Numbered from the stretch's first letter, positions 8,539-18,764 are shown. The stretch is DNA of 64,000 nt from [Phormidium] sp. LEGE 05292 (GCF_015207735.1 NZ_JADEWG010000007.1:30558-94557), one strand, 5' to 3'. Program-made: numbers and translations. Notes: generated by a model from the letters alone, not told the origin.

Positions 8539-10188
8539 GCTACTCCTGATTGCTAGCTGCTCTTTACTTGAAGTATTCAAAGGAATCGGGAAGTTTTGGG
8601 GAAATCGAGAATTTGTTTTGCTAAGTTTCTATAGGTTGTCAAAATGGGAAAATCGGTTTCCGGTGCAATTTCCTCTGCTTTATCTGTCTATAGTTATATA
8701 TGTATTCCAACTAACAAAAATTCTGTATGGAATAAAAACTGGGATACTTGTTTGTAAGACAGAAAGCGGAAATTGGCTGGAAATTGGGTGATGATTGTCT
8801 GCTTTTAATTTCTAGAAACTGATTCAAAATTACGCCGATCTTATTAAGATAAGCATGGCTGGTGAACCCACAAATTCTTAAATTAATCTGAAGAATTTAC
8901 TCACAGCATTATTACTCCCTATCTCTACAACAGGCAACAAACTACACTACTCACACCATCAATTCAGGAAATTTTTTGGAAAAGTCTATTATCTGCATTT
9001 GAATTTTATTGTTTGCTTAGAGGTAACTTTCTCACTGGTTCTAGCTTCTAGGATTATTGAACCGAACACAGTGATTACCATCACTTATGTATAAGTTTTT
9101 GCGATCGCCTTTTTAGGTTCAGCATTAAAAAATTTGTTAGGGTAATATCCTAGTCCACAGTCAGACAAAATGCAAGAGCAACAAGTCTTACTAGGTATTA
9201 ATTACTGTTGCTTGGATTGCAGAAGTTACAGGAAAACTAGAAAAACTTTGTTGCAGAATTACACTTCAATTTTTCATCCTTACCTATTACCTGTTACCCA
9301 AGTGACAACTTATACATACTTTGGTTCTAAATAAAAGTTTATGCAGGTTGTTTTCCTCAAAGTTATTGATTATTGTTAAAGATTTACCATAAGAGTTAGA
9401 TTCGTTTCTAATAATTTTCTTTAAGCTACTCTCTTCTTTAACTAAACTTAATCTTAATTACACTTAATTATTCGGAATAGATATTAACAAAACAATTAAC
9501 AACCATAAAGTTACATGGTTATTAAGCAATTTTACATAGTTCTCTAACTTCTCTAAGAAGTTGGGGGTCTCGCTTAAATTACAAAGTTTTGGGATAAGTA
9601 TCGGTGCAGACAAATAGTAAAAAGAAAACTGAAGCCGATCGACTTTTACAGCAATTTCGGGGGATGCTGACAATTCTGTGGGAGACTAAGGCAAGGCGAT
9701 CGAATATCATCAACAAAGTTTAGTTATTGCACGAGAAATGGGTAATCACCAAGTTGAAGGAAATTCACGAGGAAGCCTCGGCAATGCTTACTATTCCAAA
9801 TGGGGGATAGAAAACAGGGAACAATAACAGTGATAATTGTTCTTGTTTTGGTTAATTATAATCACTAGGTATAAAAGAGCTTATTTTGGATCTATCTTTA
9901 GAAATATTTTGTCTTTTGTAAATTAAATAACAGTGATGATGTATTAGCAAAAAAAAGTGTTAAATAAGGGAAATTACGGTTACAAAAAATGTTCAATTGT
10001 ATAAAAATAAAGGTAACTGAAGTGGTTGATTTTGTAAGGATAAAATATAGGGGATAAATTTTGGATAAGTCGTTAGTTTTTACTATTTATGAGAACTCTT
10101 GATTGTAAGGGAGCAATTTGAGCAGTTTGTCTTAGTATTTCTGATTGAACTATATTCTCGAAATTATTAATGATATGTAGGAAAAAGC
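8539..10188 (+). other. Long gene-poor spacer
   Basis: About 1.65 kb separates the nitroreductase-led minus-strand unit from the plus-strand kinase. It is AT-rich and must hold two divergent promoters, though I could not place either with confidence. Apart from the TPR-gene remnant at 9604-9827 I see no coding sequence, tRNA or clear structured RNA. A HIP1-type GCGATCGC octamer lies near 9102. Short frames here lack a ribosome-binding site or recognisable composition. Confidence 0.6.
9604..9827 (+). pseudogene. Decayed fragment of a TPR-repeat gene
   Basis: Two reading frames carry pieces of one typical cyanobacterial TPR protein. The first (from about 9604) reads KKKTEADRLLQQF, the usual start of such proteins (ADRLLQQG). 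After a frame change and a stop at 9687-9689, the second (9693-9827) reads KAIEYHQQSLVIAREMGNH and then QVEGNSRGSLGNAYYSK, a full TPR unit, and ends at TAA 9825-9827. There is no start codon with a ribosome-binding site and no continuation on either side. The intervening repeats appear deleted. The identification rests on reading by eye but the TPR signature is distinctive. Confidence 0.7.
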
Positions 10189-13100
10189 ATGAGCAAGAAC
10201 TTCCAATCTGGAAATTCGCCAGCGCCAGAGCAACAGGAAATAGTGAATGAAACGCTAGAACGGTTAGTTGCAGAGCGAACTGCTGCACTGGAAGAGGAAT
10301 TATTCCAACTTCAGGCAGAACTTAGGGTGCGTAAAGAACGGTTTGAAGCGTTTTTCTCTGCTATGTCTCAGTTGGTTTGGGTGGCGGATGTGAAAGGAAG
10401 AGTACATGATACAGTGAGTTGGAGGGCTTTCACTGGACAGACGGAAGCAGAAGCTAGAGGTTTGGGTTGGTTAGATGCCATTCATCTTGACGATCGCCAA
10501 ATAGTTGTGAAACTTTGGCAGCAAGCGGTGGCAACACAAAGTTTTTACAATGCAGAATACAGACTCCGCTCTAAAGATGGAACCTACCGCTATTTTATGG
10601 CGCAAGGTGTTCCGGTTTTAAATGAGGATGGTAGCATTCGGGAGATCGTGGGAATTTCTACAGATGTTCACGAACGGCTTGCCACGCTTCGGGAACGCAA
10701 AGCCGCAGAAGATGCTCTCAAACAAAGCGAAGAACGTTTCCGATCTTTAATGGAAGCTACTGCTCAAGTTATTTGGAACACGAATGCTGAAGGCGAACTA
10801 ATTAACGAACAACCGACTTGGAGCAAATTCAGCGGACAGACTTTTGCCGAGTATCAAAGCTGGGGTTGGCTCGATATAATTCATCCAGACGATCGCAAAT
10901 ATGTTGCCAATCGTTGGGCGAAAGCTGTTAATGAGCGATCGTTATATGAAGTTGAATTTCGGATGCGCCGCCATGATGGTGAATATCGCTACATGAGTTG
11001 TCGTGCTGTACCAATTTTAAATCCCGATCGGACGATTCGCGAATGGATAGGTGCAAATACAGATATTACTGAACGTCAGCAAGCTGAAGCAGCATTAAGG
11101 CAAAAAGAATCGCAATATCGGAGTATTTTTGAATCTGTTAAAGATGGGATTGGGATTTATGAATTAGAAAGTGGAAACATAATTGCTGCCAACCCTGCAC
11201 AGGCAAAAATACACGGCTATACAGTAGAAGAATTTCTGAAATTAGCACCCGGAACTTTTATTCATCCTGACTATTACTTTCTGTTTCCAGAGTTTATTAA
11301 AACTGTAAGGGCGGGTAAACAATTTTCCTGCCAAGCTATTGATTTATGTAAAGATGGTACTCCTATTGATGTTGAAGTTACAGCAGTTCCTTATTGGCAA
11401 GATGGTAAGCTTTATGCACTGTCGGTAGTGCGGGATATTACCGAGTCCAAACAAGCAGAAATCGCCCTGCAACAAAGCGAACAGAGATTTCGATCGCTAA
11501 TTGAAGCCACCGCTCAAATCATTTGGAACACAAATGCTCAAGGCGAACTATTCCCCAATCAATCTGCTTGGACTAACTTCACAGGACAGAGTTTTGCCGA
11601 ATACAAAGGCTGGGGTTGGTTAGATGCGATTCATCCAGAGGATCGAGCGCACACAGCTAAAGCTTGGTCAACCGCAGTAGCTAACCGCACCCCTTACCAA
11701 GTTGAGCATCGTTTGCGTCGTTATGATGGCGAGTATTGCTACATGAGCGTCAGAGCAGTGCCGATTTTAGAAGCTAATGGTAGCATTCGTGAGTGGATTG
11801 GGGTACATACTGATATTAAAGAACGTCGGCAAGCTGAAATTGCCCTGCAACAAACCGAACAGAGATTTCGATCGCTAATTGAAGCCACCGCCCAAATCAT
11901 TTGGAACACAAATGCTCAAGGTGAACTATTCCCCAATCAATCTAGTTGGAGCAACTTCACAGGACAGACTTTTGCCGACTACAAAGACGGGGGTTGGGCC
12001 AAGGTAATTCATCCAGAAGACCTATCCCGCGTTGCTAAAGCTTGGTCAACCGCTGTTGCTAACGGCACACTTTTCCAAGACGAGTTTCGTATACGTCGTC
12101 ATGATGGCGAGTATCGCTACATGAGCGTCAGAGGAATACCAATTTTAGATGCTGATGGTAGCGTTTGCGAGTGGATTGGTGCAAGTACCGATATTACAGA
12201 ACGTCGGCAAGCTGAAATCGCCTTGCAACAAAGTGAACAGAGATTTCGATCGCTAATTGAAGCCACCACCGATATCATTTGGAACACTAATGCTCAAGGC
12301 GAACTATTCCCCAATCAATTTAGTTGGAGCAACTTCACAGGACAGACTTTTGCCGACTACAAAGGCTGGGGTTGGCTTAAAGCCATTCATCCAGACGATC
12401 ATCCCTATACTAGTAAAATTTGGTTAGCCGCAGTTGCTAACAGCACACCTTACGAAGTTGAGTATCGCGTGCGCCGTCATGATGGCGAGTATCGCTACAT
12501 GAATACCAGAGCGGTGCCGATTTTGGAAGCTGATGGCAGCGTTCGCGAATGGATTGGTATATGTGCTGATATTACAGAACGCAAGAAAGCAGAAATCGCC
12601 CTTACTAAAGCTAAAGAAGCAGCGGAAACAGCTAATCGGGCAAAAAGTGAATTTCTCGCCAATATGAGTCATGAGTTACGGACTCCACTTAATGGGATTA
12701 TTGGTTATGCTCAAATTCTGTTGCGGGGTAGAACTTTAATTGAAGAAGATCGATCGCGCATAGAAGTAATGTACCAATGCGGTTCCCATTTACTCACCTT
12801 AATTAATGACATTTTAGATTTGTCGAAAATCGAAGCGCAAAAAATGGAATTATTGCCAACTGATTTTCACTTTCCCGCATTTCTCCAAGGGGTTGCTGAA
12901 ATGTGCCGCATTCGCGCCGAACTTAAGGGAATCCAATTTTATTATCAATCTGCTACTGAATTGCCGATCGGGATTCACGCCGATGAAAAACGGTTGCGCC
13001 AAGTATTAATTAACCTGCTGACAAATGCGATCAAATTTACCGATACAGGTAGCGTCACCTTCACCGTTAGCTTCGCAGCACCAGGAAAAATTCGCTTTCA

Positions 13101-13998
13101 AGTCCGCGATACAGGTATTGGCATCGCCTCGGAAAAATTGGAAGCAATTTTCTTACCATTTGAACAAGTAAGTGATGCAAGAAGACAGTCGGAAGGAACA
13201 GGATTAGGATTAGCAATTAGCCGAGAACTTGTCGGATTAATGGGTAGTCAAATTCAGGTGCAAAGCGAAGTTAATGTTGGTAGTATTTTCTGGTTTGATG
13301 TTGATTTGCCAGAAGCAACTGAATGGATTAAAACCTCTCAAACTGATGAGCAAGGACAAATTATTGGAATTAAAGGCGCTCAACCTATAATTTTAGTCGT
13401 TGATGATAAGTGGGAAAATCGATCGGTAATTAATAACTTACTTAGTCCGATCGGTTTTAAAGTCTTTGAAGCCACAAGTGGACAGGAAGCTTGGCAAAAA
13501 ATCCTCGCACATCAACCAAATTTAATCCTCACTGACTTATTGATGCCCAAAGGAGATGGATTTGAACTAATTAAACGCATTCGCCACTCAGAAACATTCC
13601 AAGATTTAAAGATTATCGTTTCCTCTGCCAGTGTCTTTGAATCAGATCAATACAGAAGCATAGAAGCTGGAGGGAACGATTTTCTCCCAAAACCAGTCAT
13701 GGCAAAAGAATTACTCGAAAAACTTCAAAAATATCTCCAACTCCAATGGATTTACGAAGAAAAAATAGCTTTACCTGCAACCACTCTGGAACATCAGGAA
13801 TTAATTTCCCCGCCAGCAGAAGAACTGGCAATTCTGTATGAATTAGCTATGAAAGGCAATTTCAAGCGAATTATTAAACAAGCACACTTGCTGGAAGAAA
13901 TCGATCGGAAATACACACTTTTTGCCAAAAAGTTGTGTCAACTAGCAAAAGGATTTCAAGACCGAGAAATTTTGGCTTTAATTCAGTCCTTCAAGTAA
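10189..13998 (+). CDS. Hybrid sensor histidine kinase, six PAS domains plus receiver
   Basis: A 1269-residue protein with no membrane segments. A short N-terminal coiled coil is followed by six PAS/PAC units (from ~52 to ~800); each PAC ends in a DITER-type motif (for example ANTDITERQQAE). The HisKA domain has the phosphorylated His in NMSHELRTPLNG near residue 827. The ATPase part has NLLTNAIKF, DTGIG and GTGLGLAIS boxes (~940-1040). A receiver domain follows (ILVVDDKWENR, TDLLMP with the phospho-Asp, then KP; ~1065-1185) with a helical tail. PAS units 4-6 are recent tandem copies. It would autophosphorylate on a signal sensed by PAS domains in the cytosol and pass phosphate to its own receiver. 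The next gene, also a receiver-kinase, starts 19 bp downstream and is likely co-transcribed. Confidence 0.93.
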   Translation: MSKNFQSGNSPAPEQQEIVNETLERLVAERTAALEEELFQLQAELRVRKERFEAFFSAMSQLVWVADVKGRVHDTVSWRAFTGQTEAEARGLGWLDAIHLDDRQIVVKLWQQAVATQSFYNAEYRLRSKDGTYRYFMAQGVPVLNEDGSIREIVGISTDVHERLATLRERKAAEDALKQSEERFRSLMEATAQVIWNTNAEGELINEQPTWSKFSGQTFAEYQSWGWLDIIHPDDRKYVANRWAKAVNERSLYEVEFRMRRHDGEYRYMSCRAVPILNPDRTIREWIGANTDITERQQAEAALRQKESQYRSIFESVKDGIGIYELESGNIIAANPAQAKIHGYTVEEFLKLAPGTFIHPDYYFLFPEFIKTVRAGKQFSCQAIDLCKDGTPIDVEVTAVPYWQDGKLYALSVVRDITESKQAEIALQQSEQRFRSLIEATAQIIWNTNAQGELFPNQSAWTNFTGQSFAEYKGWGWLDAIHPEDRAHTAKAWSTAVANRTPYQVEHRLRRYDGEYCYMSVRAVPILEANGSIREWIGVHTDIKERRQAEIALQQTEQRFRSLIEATAQIIWNTNAQGELFPNQSSWSNFTGQTFADYKDGGWAKVIHPEDLSRVAKAWSTAVANGTLFQDEFRIRRHDGEYRYMSVRGIPILDADGSVCEWIGASTDITERRQAEIALQQSEQRFRSLIEATTDIIWNTNAQGELFPNQFSWSNFTGQTFADYKGWGWLKAIHPDDHPYTSKIWLAAVANSTPYEVEYRVRRHDGEYRYMNTRAVPILEADGSVREWIGICADITERKKAEIALTKAKEAAETANRAKSEFLANMSHELRTPLNGIIGYAQILLRGRTLIEEDRSRIEVMYQCGSHLLTLINDILDLSKIEAQKMELLPTDFHFPAFLQGVAEMCRIRAELKGIQFYYQSATELPIGIHADEKRLRQVLINLLTNAIKFTDTGSVTFTVSFAAPGKIRFQVRDTGIGIASEKLEAIFLPFEQVSDARRQSEGTGLGLAISRELVGLMGSQIQVQSEVNVGSIFWFDVDLPEATEWIKTSQTDEQGQIIGIKGAQPIILVVDDKWENRSVINNLLSPIGFKVFEATSGQEAWQKILAHQPNLILTDLLMPKGDGFELIKRIRHSETFQDLKIIVSSASVFESDQYRSIEAGGNDFLPKPVMAKELLEKLQKYLQLQWIYEEKIALPATTLEHQELISPPAEELAILYELAMKGNFKRIIKQAHLLEEIDRKYTLFAKKLCQLAKGFQDREILALIQSFK
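11483..12600 (+). repeat. Three tandem 378-bp PAS-coding repeats
   Basis: Inside the kinase gene the 378-bp (126-codon) unit beginning AGAGATTTCGATCGCTAATT occurs at 11483, 11861 and 12239, spaced exactly 378 bp apart. Long blocks are almost identical, including synonymous positions, while the middle of each unit has diverged (for example GWGWLDAIHPEDR against DGGWAKVIHPEDL). PAS unit 2 is a more distant copy. This points to recent in-frame duplication with some gene conversion. Confidence 0.9.
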
Positions 13999-14017
13999 AA
14001 ATATGAGGTTAGCTAAT

Positions 14018-15349
14018 ATGCAAAATGCTACTGTTCTGATTGTTGATGATAACCTAGCCAATTTAGGAGTATTATCTGATACCTTGGATCAGGCTGGACT
14101 AGAAGTTTGGGTAGCACAATCAGGCAAAGTAGCTCTAGAAAGAGTTCAATATGCCTTACCCAATCTGATTTTATTAGATGTAATGATGCCAGAAATTAAT
14201 GGCTTTGAAACCTGTCGTCAATTAAAGGCAAATCCCCTAACTCAAGATATTCCCATTATCTTTATGACAGCACTTTCTGATATTGCCAATAAAGTTGAAG
14301 GGTTTCAACTTGGAGCCGTTGATTATATTACCAAACCATTTCAGCAAGAAGAAGTCTTAGCTCGTGTCAAATTACATCTCAAGCTCTATGAATTAAACAC
14401 CAACCTAGAAGAAAAGAATGCTTTGTTAGAGCAGAAAGTTGCTGAAATAACTCAAGCTTACAGTGAATTACAACAAATGCAAGTGCAACTTATTCAAAGT
14501 GAAAAAATGTCTGGTTTAGGACAAATGGTAGCAGGTATTGCCCATGAAATTAATAACCCAATAAATTTTATTTATGGCAATCTCACTTATGCAAAAGATT
14601 ATATTCAGGATATTTTGGGACTTATAGAAATGTATCAAGAAGATTACCCAGAACCAACACCTCGGATTCAAGCTGAACTCGAAAACATTGAGTTAGATTT
14701 CATTAAAGATGATTTATTAAAACTTCTAAATTCAGCAAATACTGGAACACAACGAATTCACGAAATTGTCAAATCAATGCGAATTTTCTCTCGCGTAGAT
14801 GAAGCAGCAGTTAAAGCAGTGAATATTCACGAAGGAATTGACAGCACCCTGACAATTTTACATCACCGCTTAAAGGCTAGACCAGAGCATCCTGGAATTA
14901 AAGTTATTAAAGAATATGGTCAATTACCTGCAATTGAATGCTATGCAGGACAACTGAATCAAGTATTTATGAATATTCTGTCTAATGCTATTGATGCCTT
15001 AGATGAATATTATCAACAATGCTGTTCTATAGGTAACATTCATCAACCTGGGACGATTCACATTTCTACCCAGATTATCAAAGATAACTGGATGAGAATT
15101 TGCATCAAGGATAATGGCCCAGGAATAAAAGAAGAAGTAAAATCCAAACTTTTTGAACCTTTCTTTACTACTAAATCTGTGGGTAAAGGCACTGGTTTGG
15201 GATTATCAATTAGCTACCAAATTGTAGTCGAAAAACATGGTGGTAAATTGCACTGCCAATCTGTATCGGGCGGGGGTACAGAATTTATTATTGAAATTCC
15301 CATTCAACAACGGGTTGAGCAAGCTATGCCAGCGCACTGTGTTGCTTAG
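14018..15349 (+). CDS. Receiver - histidine kinase protein
   Basis: A protein of about 443 residues: an N-terminal receiver domain (TVLIVDDNLANLGVL, LLDVMMP with the phospho-Asp, MTAL, ITKPF; residues 1-120), a coiled-coil linker, and a kinase core with the His in GIAHEINNPINFIYGNL near residue 175, a DNGPG box and GKGTGLGLSIS near 390. This is the common cyanobacterial REC-HisKA-HATPase layout with input from an upstream kinase instead of a sensor domain. Start: an ATG at 14003 is in frame, but GAGG at 14005-14008 lies about 9 nt before the ATG at 14018, which also fits the receiver start better. It lies just behind the six-PAS hybrid kinase gene and probably works with it. Confidence 0.9.
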   Translation: MQNATVLIVDDNLANLGVLSDTLDQAGLEVWVAQSGKVALERVQYALPNLILLDVMMPEINGFETCRQLKANPLTQDIPIIFMTALSDIANKVEGFQLGAVDYITKPFQQEEVLARVKLHLKLYELNTNLEEKNALLEQKVAEITQAYSELQQMQVQLIQSEKMSGLGQMVAGIAHEINNPINFIYGNLTYAKDYIQDILGLIEMYQEDYPEPTPRIQAELENIELDFIKDDLLKLLNSANTGTQRIHEIVKSMRIFSRVDEAAVKAVNIHEGIDSTLTILHHRLKARPEHPGIKVIKEYGQLPAIECYAGQLNQVFMNILSNAIDALDEYYQQCCSIGNIHQPGTIHISTQIIKDNWMRICIKDNGPGIKEEVKSKLFEPFFTTKSVGKGTGLGLSISYQIVVEKHGGKLHCQSVSGGGTEFIIEIPIQQRVEQAMPAHCVA

Positions 15350-15437
15350 TGTAGAGAAGATTGGGGATGAAGGAAGTGATGGGCAACCAGTAATAGAAGT
15401 GCTTTTCTCTCAAAATGCCCCCTATTTCCCTATCTCT

Positions 15438-15532
15438 GAGAGCTTGCACCACGAGGCGGAGCCTCTATTTCTCGTTCCCAGGTTCAACCTGGGAACGAGG
15501 TCTTGGGAGGTTCTACCTCGGCTGCTGCAAGC
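15438..15532. repeat. Dispersed intergenic repeat with perfect hairpin
   Basis: This 95-bp stretch holds GAGGC-GGA-GCCTC and, at 15471-15499, a perfect inverted repeat with 14-bp arms around a single base (CTCGTTCCCAGGTT / AACCTGGGAACGAG), then TCTACCTCGGCTGCTGCAAG. A partial copy is at 22749-22775 and a degenerate reverse copy at 30387-30452. It belongs to the hairpin-forming repeats common between cyanobacterial genes; here it could end transcription of the kinase gene upstream, but it has no T-run. Confidence 0.7.
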
Positions 15533-15655
15533 CCTATCTCCCCACCTTCCCATCTCTTCTTCCCTTGAGTTAGACAGACTCTACCTATAGCGTGTTATCA
15601 TACAAACCCCACCCGCAGCACTCTATAATTAGTGTTGACGGGTTGACTTTCTTAT

Positions 15656-15678
15656 GTTCTGAAACTGAAGTTCAGAAC
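15656..15678. promoter_or_regulatory. Inverted repeat upstream of the replication protein gene
   Basis: GTTCTGAA at 15656-15663 and TTCAGAAC at 15671-15678 are perfect 8-bp arms with a 7-bp spacer, ending 28 bp before the ATG of the CyRepA1-like gene. A TATAAT hexamer lies upstream at 15624-15629 but with no good -35 box. The repeat may be an operator or an mRNA hairpin controlling the replication protein; the sequence alone cannot separate these. Confidence 0.45.
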
Positions 15679-15706
15679 CGATAACTCGCGTCCTTAAATA
15701 GCCTCC

Positions 15707-18700
15707 ATGAAGTGCAAACCTGACTACATCGAACAAAACCATTGGAATGATTGGGTTGCTAGCGGTGTAGACCCTGACTTAATTTCCCTTTGCGTCACCA
15801 GTCTCAAAGGTGAAACCATCTACAACTACCTCTGCTACTCAACCGAACTCCCGCGTAACAGTGCGGTTAGACTATCTCTTGGTTTGATCAAACGCTACGA
15901 GCACGCTACAAATGGCGGTTGGTGGTGCAATGGCGTTGATCCCGAAACTGGGGAAGCGATCGAATGGGGATGTTTTAAACCTAATCAACCGCGTTTGGGT
16001 GCAAAAAATAAGTTGATTAAATATGAACATCCACCGAAAATTGCTACTAGGGCTTTTTTCTTACCTGTAACTTTGCAGATTTGGCTCAAAATTGCGGAAA
16101 GATTTAATTTAGTAATTCCGCAAGATATTGAGATTACAAAAACAGGTGAAGCGTTAGGTTTTTGGAATTGGGTAATTACACAATCTCGGCTACCTATTAT
16201 TATTACTGAAGGCGCAAAAAAAGCTGCTGCACTTTTAAGTGTCGGTTTTGTTGCTATTGCTTTACCAGGAATTTGGAACGGTAGAAGAGTAGACAAATTT
16301 AGTAAAACTGCTACTTTAATTCCTGATTTACAATCCTTTGTCAAAGATGGGAGACAATTTGCTTTTTGTTTCGATCGAGATACTAAAGAACAATCTGCTA
16401 ACGCAGTTAATTTAGCGATTAAAAAAACAGCCCAGCTTTTAATTAATGAAGGTAAATGTCCAGTTAAAGTAATTACCTGGAACACTCCCCAAAAAGGTGT
16501 AGATGATTTAATTGTTGCTGAAGGTGAAGCAGCATTTGAGCAAGCTTATAATAATGCTTTGTCATTAGGACAATGGAATTGGTTAATTAAAAAACAAGCT
16601 AGTTTAACAATTCCTGCGACTGTAAAACTTAATGTTGCTGATTTATCTACTATTGGTTTAGAGTTACCGCAAACGGGAATTATTGCGATCGCTTCTGGTA
16701 AAGGTACGGGGAAAACTAAATTAATTGCTCAAGTTACTGCGGAAAATGAACGGTTATTATCTTTAACTCATCGTATATTTTTAGGTCGTTCGCTTGCAGA
16801 AAGATTGGGTTACACTTGGCGCACTGATGCAGATAAAGGTAATGGTTATTATATTGATGAAAATGGTTATCCGACTTGGCGGTTGGGTTTATGTGTTGAA
16901 TCTTTGTTAGGAATTCGTCCGTTTCAATTTATGGGGGCGACGGTGGTAATTGATGAAGTTTGCCAGGTTTTCCGGGCTTTACTTACTAGCAGTACTTGTA
17001 ATAAAGAAGGTAGAAGACCTGCAATATTATCTAGGTTTGAAGAGATTATTAAAGTGGCGGCGCGAGTAATTATTGCTGATGCTGATTTGGACAATTTTGC
17101 GATCGATTATGTTAAAGCTTTACGTGGTGAAGATGAGGTTTTTCTGATTCAAAATCAATACCAAACTGCGGGATATTGTTGCACTATTTATAATTCTTTA
17201 GATGATAGTGCGATGATTGCTGATACTGTAGAAATGGCGACAGGTGGGAAAAGGTTATTTATTGCTACTGATTCGTTGAAAAGTTCCAATGTTTTGGTTA
17301 ATTTGTTGGAGGCGGGAATTAGTCGCGATCGCATCCTAGTCATCAACTCCGAAACCGTAAATCTTAATGAACAACGAGAATATGTCCGACAAATTAATGA
17401 GAAATTACCGCTTTATGATATCGTCATTGCTACCCCTAGTATGTCCACTGGGGTAAGTATTGAAGCAGAATGGTTTGATGCAGTAATTGGCATTTTTTAT
17501 GGCGTAGTTAATGACGCAGATATTGCCCAATCTTTAGCCAGGGTTAGACATCCTGTACCCCGCTATATTTGGGTGGCTAATTGTGGAAAAAACTTCTGTT
17601 CGGTTTCTAAATCTGAATCTCCGTTCGTAGTTTTGCGGGAACTAAAATCTCGTTGGGATTTGGAAGTGGGATTAATTAGAATGAGTTTATCCCCGGAAAT
17701 GTTGGCGGTTGTAAATACACCGATCGATTGGGAAAAGTGTTGTCATAAAAAACTATGGGCGCAAATAGAAGCTAATAGTAATGCAGCAATGTGGAACTTA
17801 AGAGAGGCGGTAATTGCTAGGTTAAAATATGAAGGAAATTACCTGAAAATTATTACTGTTAATTCTAGTCCAGTTTTCCAAAATTTGACTAAAAAGGTGA
17901 GAAACAAAATTCAAGTTGCACATTACCAAGCTGTTGCTAATTCTCGTCTTTTATCTTCTCATGAAAAACAACAATTAGAATCTCAAGAAGTCATCACCGC
18001 AGAGGAGAGATTAAACTTAGAAAAAACCCAAGTAGCGGAATGGGCGGCGGTACAAAAAGAAGTAGAAATAACCCCGGAATTAGTAAAAGTTTATTCTCAG
18101 TTATCTGGGGCTATTTCCCGTTATGAAGACTTGCGTTATGGACTAGCTGTTGAAAGAGACGAAAAAACGATCGCACTTCAAGCAAAATGGAAACTCGGTT
18201 TATTTATTCCCAATATTTACACTAAAGAACAAGAACGGATTGTGCGAGAACGTTTGGGACTTTTGCAATGGATCGATCGCCTATTAAGCGGCGAAACTTT
18301 AACTAATGAAGACTTAGAACCCTTAGCTAAATTAGTATGGAAACATTACAAACAAGTTAACCTAATCTTAGGTTTGAATTTAAATCCCAATTCCCCTAAA
18401 CACTCCAATATTTACATTTTTAATCAACTAATTAAACAACTGGGAATTCCTCTGGAAACTATCCGTTATCGTCAAAATAAAGCAGCGACAGTCAGCTTGC
18501 AAAAAAAACGTTGGGCACTCATAGAAAGTATTTTCCAACGCCGTAAATTCAGGAGAAATAATCAAGTTATCCCCGAAGCAGAATTGGCAAAATCATCCAA
18601 TTCTAACAACTCATTTTTTATTCCTTGCTTGACCAACTTTTCTTTGTTCTCTAGCTTAGAAAATCAGCTAAACTTAGAAAAACTGTTAAAACCGCAACTA

Positions 18701-18733
18701 CACAAACAAAGTCAGCCGACAAAGACTCATTAG
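15707..18733 (+). CDS. CyRepA1-type plasmid replication protein (DUF3854 + helicase-like)
   Basis: A 1008-residue protein with the layout of cyanobacterial CyRepA1 replication initiators. The N-terminal third holds a DUF3854/Toprim-like domain (IIITEGAKKAAALLSVGF with the acidic residue, then FCFDRDTK). A P-loop helicase-like module follows: GKGTGKTKLIAQVT (Walker A, ~residue 330), VVIDEVCQVF (Walker B, DEVCQ), then ATDSLKSSNVLVNLL, ATPSMSTGVSIE and SLARVRHP, which resemble SF2 motifs IV-VI. The C-terminal ~330 residues are helical and basic. Family members are thought to start replication of cyanobacterial plasmids; here the gene sits among chromosomal genes, so it may mark an integrated plasmid or a chromosomal paralogue. 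The frame is intact. A DUF29 gene follows within 31 bp. Confidence 0.85.
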   Translation: MKCKPDYIEQNHWNDWVASGVDPDLISLCVTSLKGETIYNYLCYSTELPRNSAVRLSLGLIKRYEHATNGGWWCNGVDPETGEAIEWGCFKPNQPRLGAKNKLIKYEHPPKIATRAFFLPVTLQIWLKIAERFNLVIPQDIEITKTGEALGFWNWVITQSRLPIIITEGAKKAAALLSVGFVAIALPGIWNGRRVDKFSKTATLIPDLQSFVKDGRQFAFCFDRDTKEQSANAVNLAIKKTAQLLINEGKCPVKVITWNTPQKGVDDLIVAEGEAAFEQAYNNALSLGQWNWLIKKQASLTIPATVKLNVADLSTIGLELPQTGIIAIASGKGTGKTKLIAQVTAENERLLSLTHRIFLGRSLAERLGYTWRTDADKGNGYYIDENGYPTWRLGLCVESLLGIRPFQFMGATVVIDEVCQVFRALLTSSTCNKEGRRPAILSRFEEIIKVAARVIIADADLDNFAIDYVKALRGEDEVFLIQNQYQTAGYCCTIYNSLDDSAMIADTVEMATGGKRLFIATDSLKSSNVLVNLLEAGISRDRILVINSETVNLNEQREYVRQINEKLPLYDIVIATPSMSTGVSIEAEWFDAVIGIFYGVVNDADIAQSLARVRHPVPRYIWVANCGKNFCSVSKSESPFVVLRELKSRWDLEVGLIRMSLSPEMLAVVNTPIDWEKCCHKKLWAQIEANSNAAMWNLREAVIARLKYEGNYLKIITVNSSPVFQNLTKKVRNKIQVAHYQAVANSRLLSSHEKQQLESQEVITAEERLNLEKTQVAEWAAVQKEVEITPELVKVYSQLSGAISRYEDLRYGLAVERDEKTIALQAKWKLGLFIPNIYTKEQERIVRERLGLLQWIDRLLSGETLTNEDLEPLAKLVWKHYKQVNLILGLNLNPNSPKHSNIYIFNQLIKQLGIPLETIRYRQNKAATVSLQKKRWALIESIFQRRKFRRNNQVIPEAELAKSSNSNNSFFIPCLTNFSLFSSLENQLNLEKLLKPQLHKQSQPTKTH

Positions 18734-18764
18734 AATGGGTATAAAGCCATCTGAGGAAGAAACT

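Noticed and set aside
8354..8791. 145-codon plus-strand frame over the nitroreductase start
   Set aside because: Antisense to a well-supported gene; the downstream part is AT-rich spacer.
9464..9673. 69-codon minus-strand frame
   Set aside because: It is antisense to the TPR-gene remnant and has no recognisable features.
15237..15590. 117-codon plus-strand frame
   Set aside because: It starts inside the receiver-kinase gene in another frame and continues through the hairpin repeat.
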